Shown here piece after piece: positions 63,494 to 64,000 of a stretch of 64,000 bases of DNA. Each line of letters begins with the position of its first letter. Within the stretch, counting starts at the first letter, position 1. The stretch spans positions 197,960 to 261,959 of the forward strand of contig VZTJ01004774.1 of NCBI GenBank assembly GCA_013397795.1. The letters are read 5' to 3'. The position numbers and the translations under genes were made by a program. The DNA comes from Orthonyx spaldingii (lineage: Eukaryota; Chordata; Aves; Passeriformes; Orthonychidae). The notes under the pieces are model-generated. The model searched no databases and had not been told where the DNA came from. It saw only the letters and a list, made by a program, of their open reading frames with translations.

Positions 63494-64000
63494 CTATGCC
63501 AGAAAGGAAAAATAAACATACTGCAAATCAACAGCCTTTGCAATATATCAGTTTCACAGCTGCCATCTTTCTGCCTTGTACTCTGAGCCTCTCTATTTGA
63601 GTGATATCAGCACCTTAAGAATGTTCACCCAGCTTTGGAGAGGGCATGCACAAAAAGCATGAATTTTGTGGCTGTGACATGAACAGGCTCATAACAAAAA
63701 AAAGTATATTGAAACAAGGTGTGAATTCAAATGTCTGTGGGAAACTACAGCAGCCACCATACACAGTGGAGAGAAACATGAACATTCAGACTTCCATGCA
63801 AGGGTTCATTTTCTCCCAGTCTGATGGCATGTCAGTTTGTAAGGGATATACACATCTCACAGAGGGTCTCGACTCACTGAATGAAATAATGCTTTCAGTG
63901 TACCTGCATTGTATTATAGCACCAATTTGCTGCCACTGTAAGCAGCTTTTTGGGCAAGAGCCTCATAGTGAACTGGCCACAACCTCTCAGTAATTCCACC
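63494..64000 (-). other. ITGA9: ITGA9 intron (partial) at the window end
   Basis: About 500 bp of intron upstream of the first visible exon. Nothing recognised; a 115-codon plus-strand frame looks like chance. Confidence 0.8.

Noticed and set aside
1..64000. CRISPR arrays, tRNA and rRNA genes, bacterial-type operons
   Set aside because: None seen. The content is vertebrate intron with retroelements, so prokaryotic systems are not expected.

Overview
The window is bird nuclear DNA. Two things point to this: 3' fragments of CR1 retroposons with their typical tail, and many avian-type LTRs of the ERVL, ERVK and ERV1 kinds. I cannot name the species. The only cellular gene I can support is integrin alpha-9 (ITGA9) on the minus strand. 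Seven of its exons lie here and read 3'->5' along the window: 63404-63493, 60606-60714, 56291-56398, 36400-36525, 35680-35799, 33253-33354 and 14525-14644. All have GT-AG borders and matching phases, and they give one open frame of 258 codons. They encode the membrane-proximal ectodomain (calf region) and the transmembrane helix. Counting back from the human gene they are probably exons 21-27. The last coding exon, with the GFFRR-type cytoplasmic tail, was not found and should lie beyond position 1. The whole window is therefore intron plus these 775 coding bases.

The introns are rich in retroelements. Four solo LTRs have clean target-site duplications (TSDs): 10534-11570 (GCATG), 33767-34392 (AACA), 43123-44022 (CCCAT) and 50631-51589 (TTCAC). 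Two ERVK-like LTRs form a related pair, 53991-54627 (TSD CTGTCC) and 59944-60598; the second ends 7 bp from the exon-22 splice donor. Further LTRs lie at about 41251-42129, 28.9-29.19 kb and 29.3-29.72 kb. CR1 fragments lie at 8252-8632 (+) and 24124-25541 (-).

The most complex locus is 15075-22938. There an ERVL-type LTR with a perfect TSD (GCTTG) was split by a class I (gammaretrovirus-like) provirus with LTRs, primer-binding site, broken gag, pol and env, and polypurine tract. The provirus env was itself apparently interrupted by a further solo LTR. Every LTR in the window points along the plus strand, antisense to ITGA9.

Other notable structures are a perfect 34-bp-arm palindrome at 5316-5387, a 107-bp inverted duplication inside the provirus (16129-16235 and 16685-16791), a hairpin and tandem-repeat scar where the reverse transcriptase core is missing, and a CpG-rich TATA-containing segment near 37.0-37.5 kb. 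I found no RNA gene, no CRISPR array and no convincing new protein-coding system. Nearly all long ORFs are chance or antisense frames in introns and LTRs.
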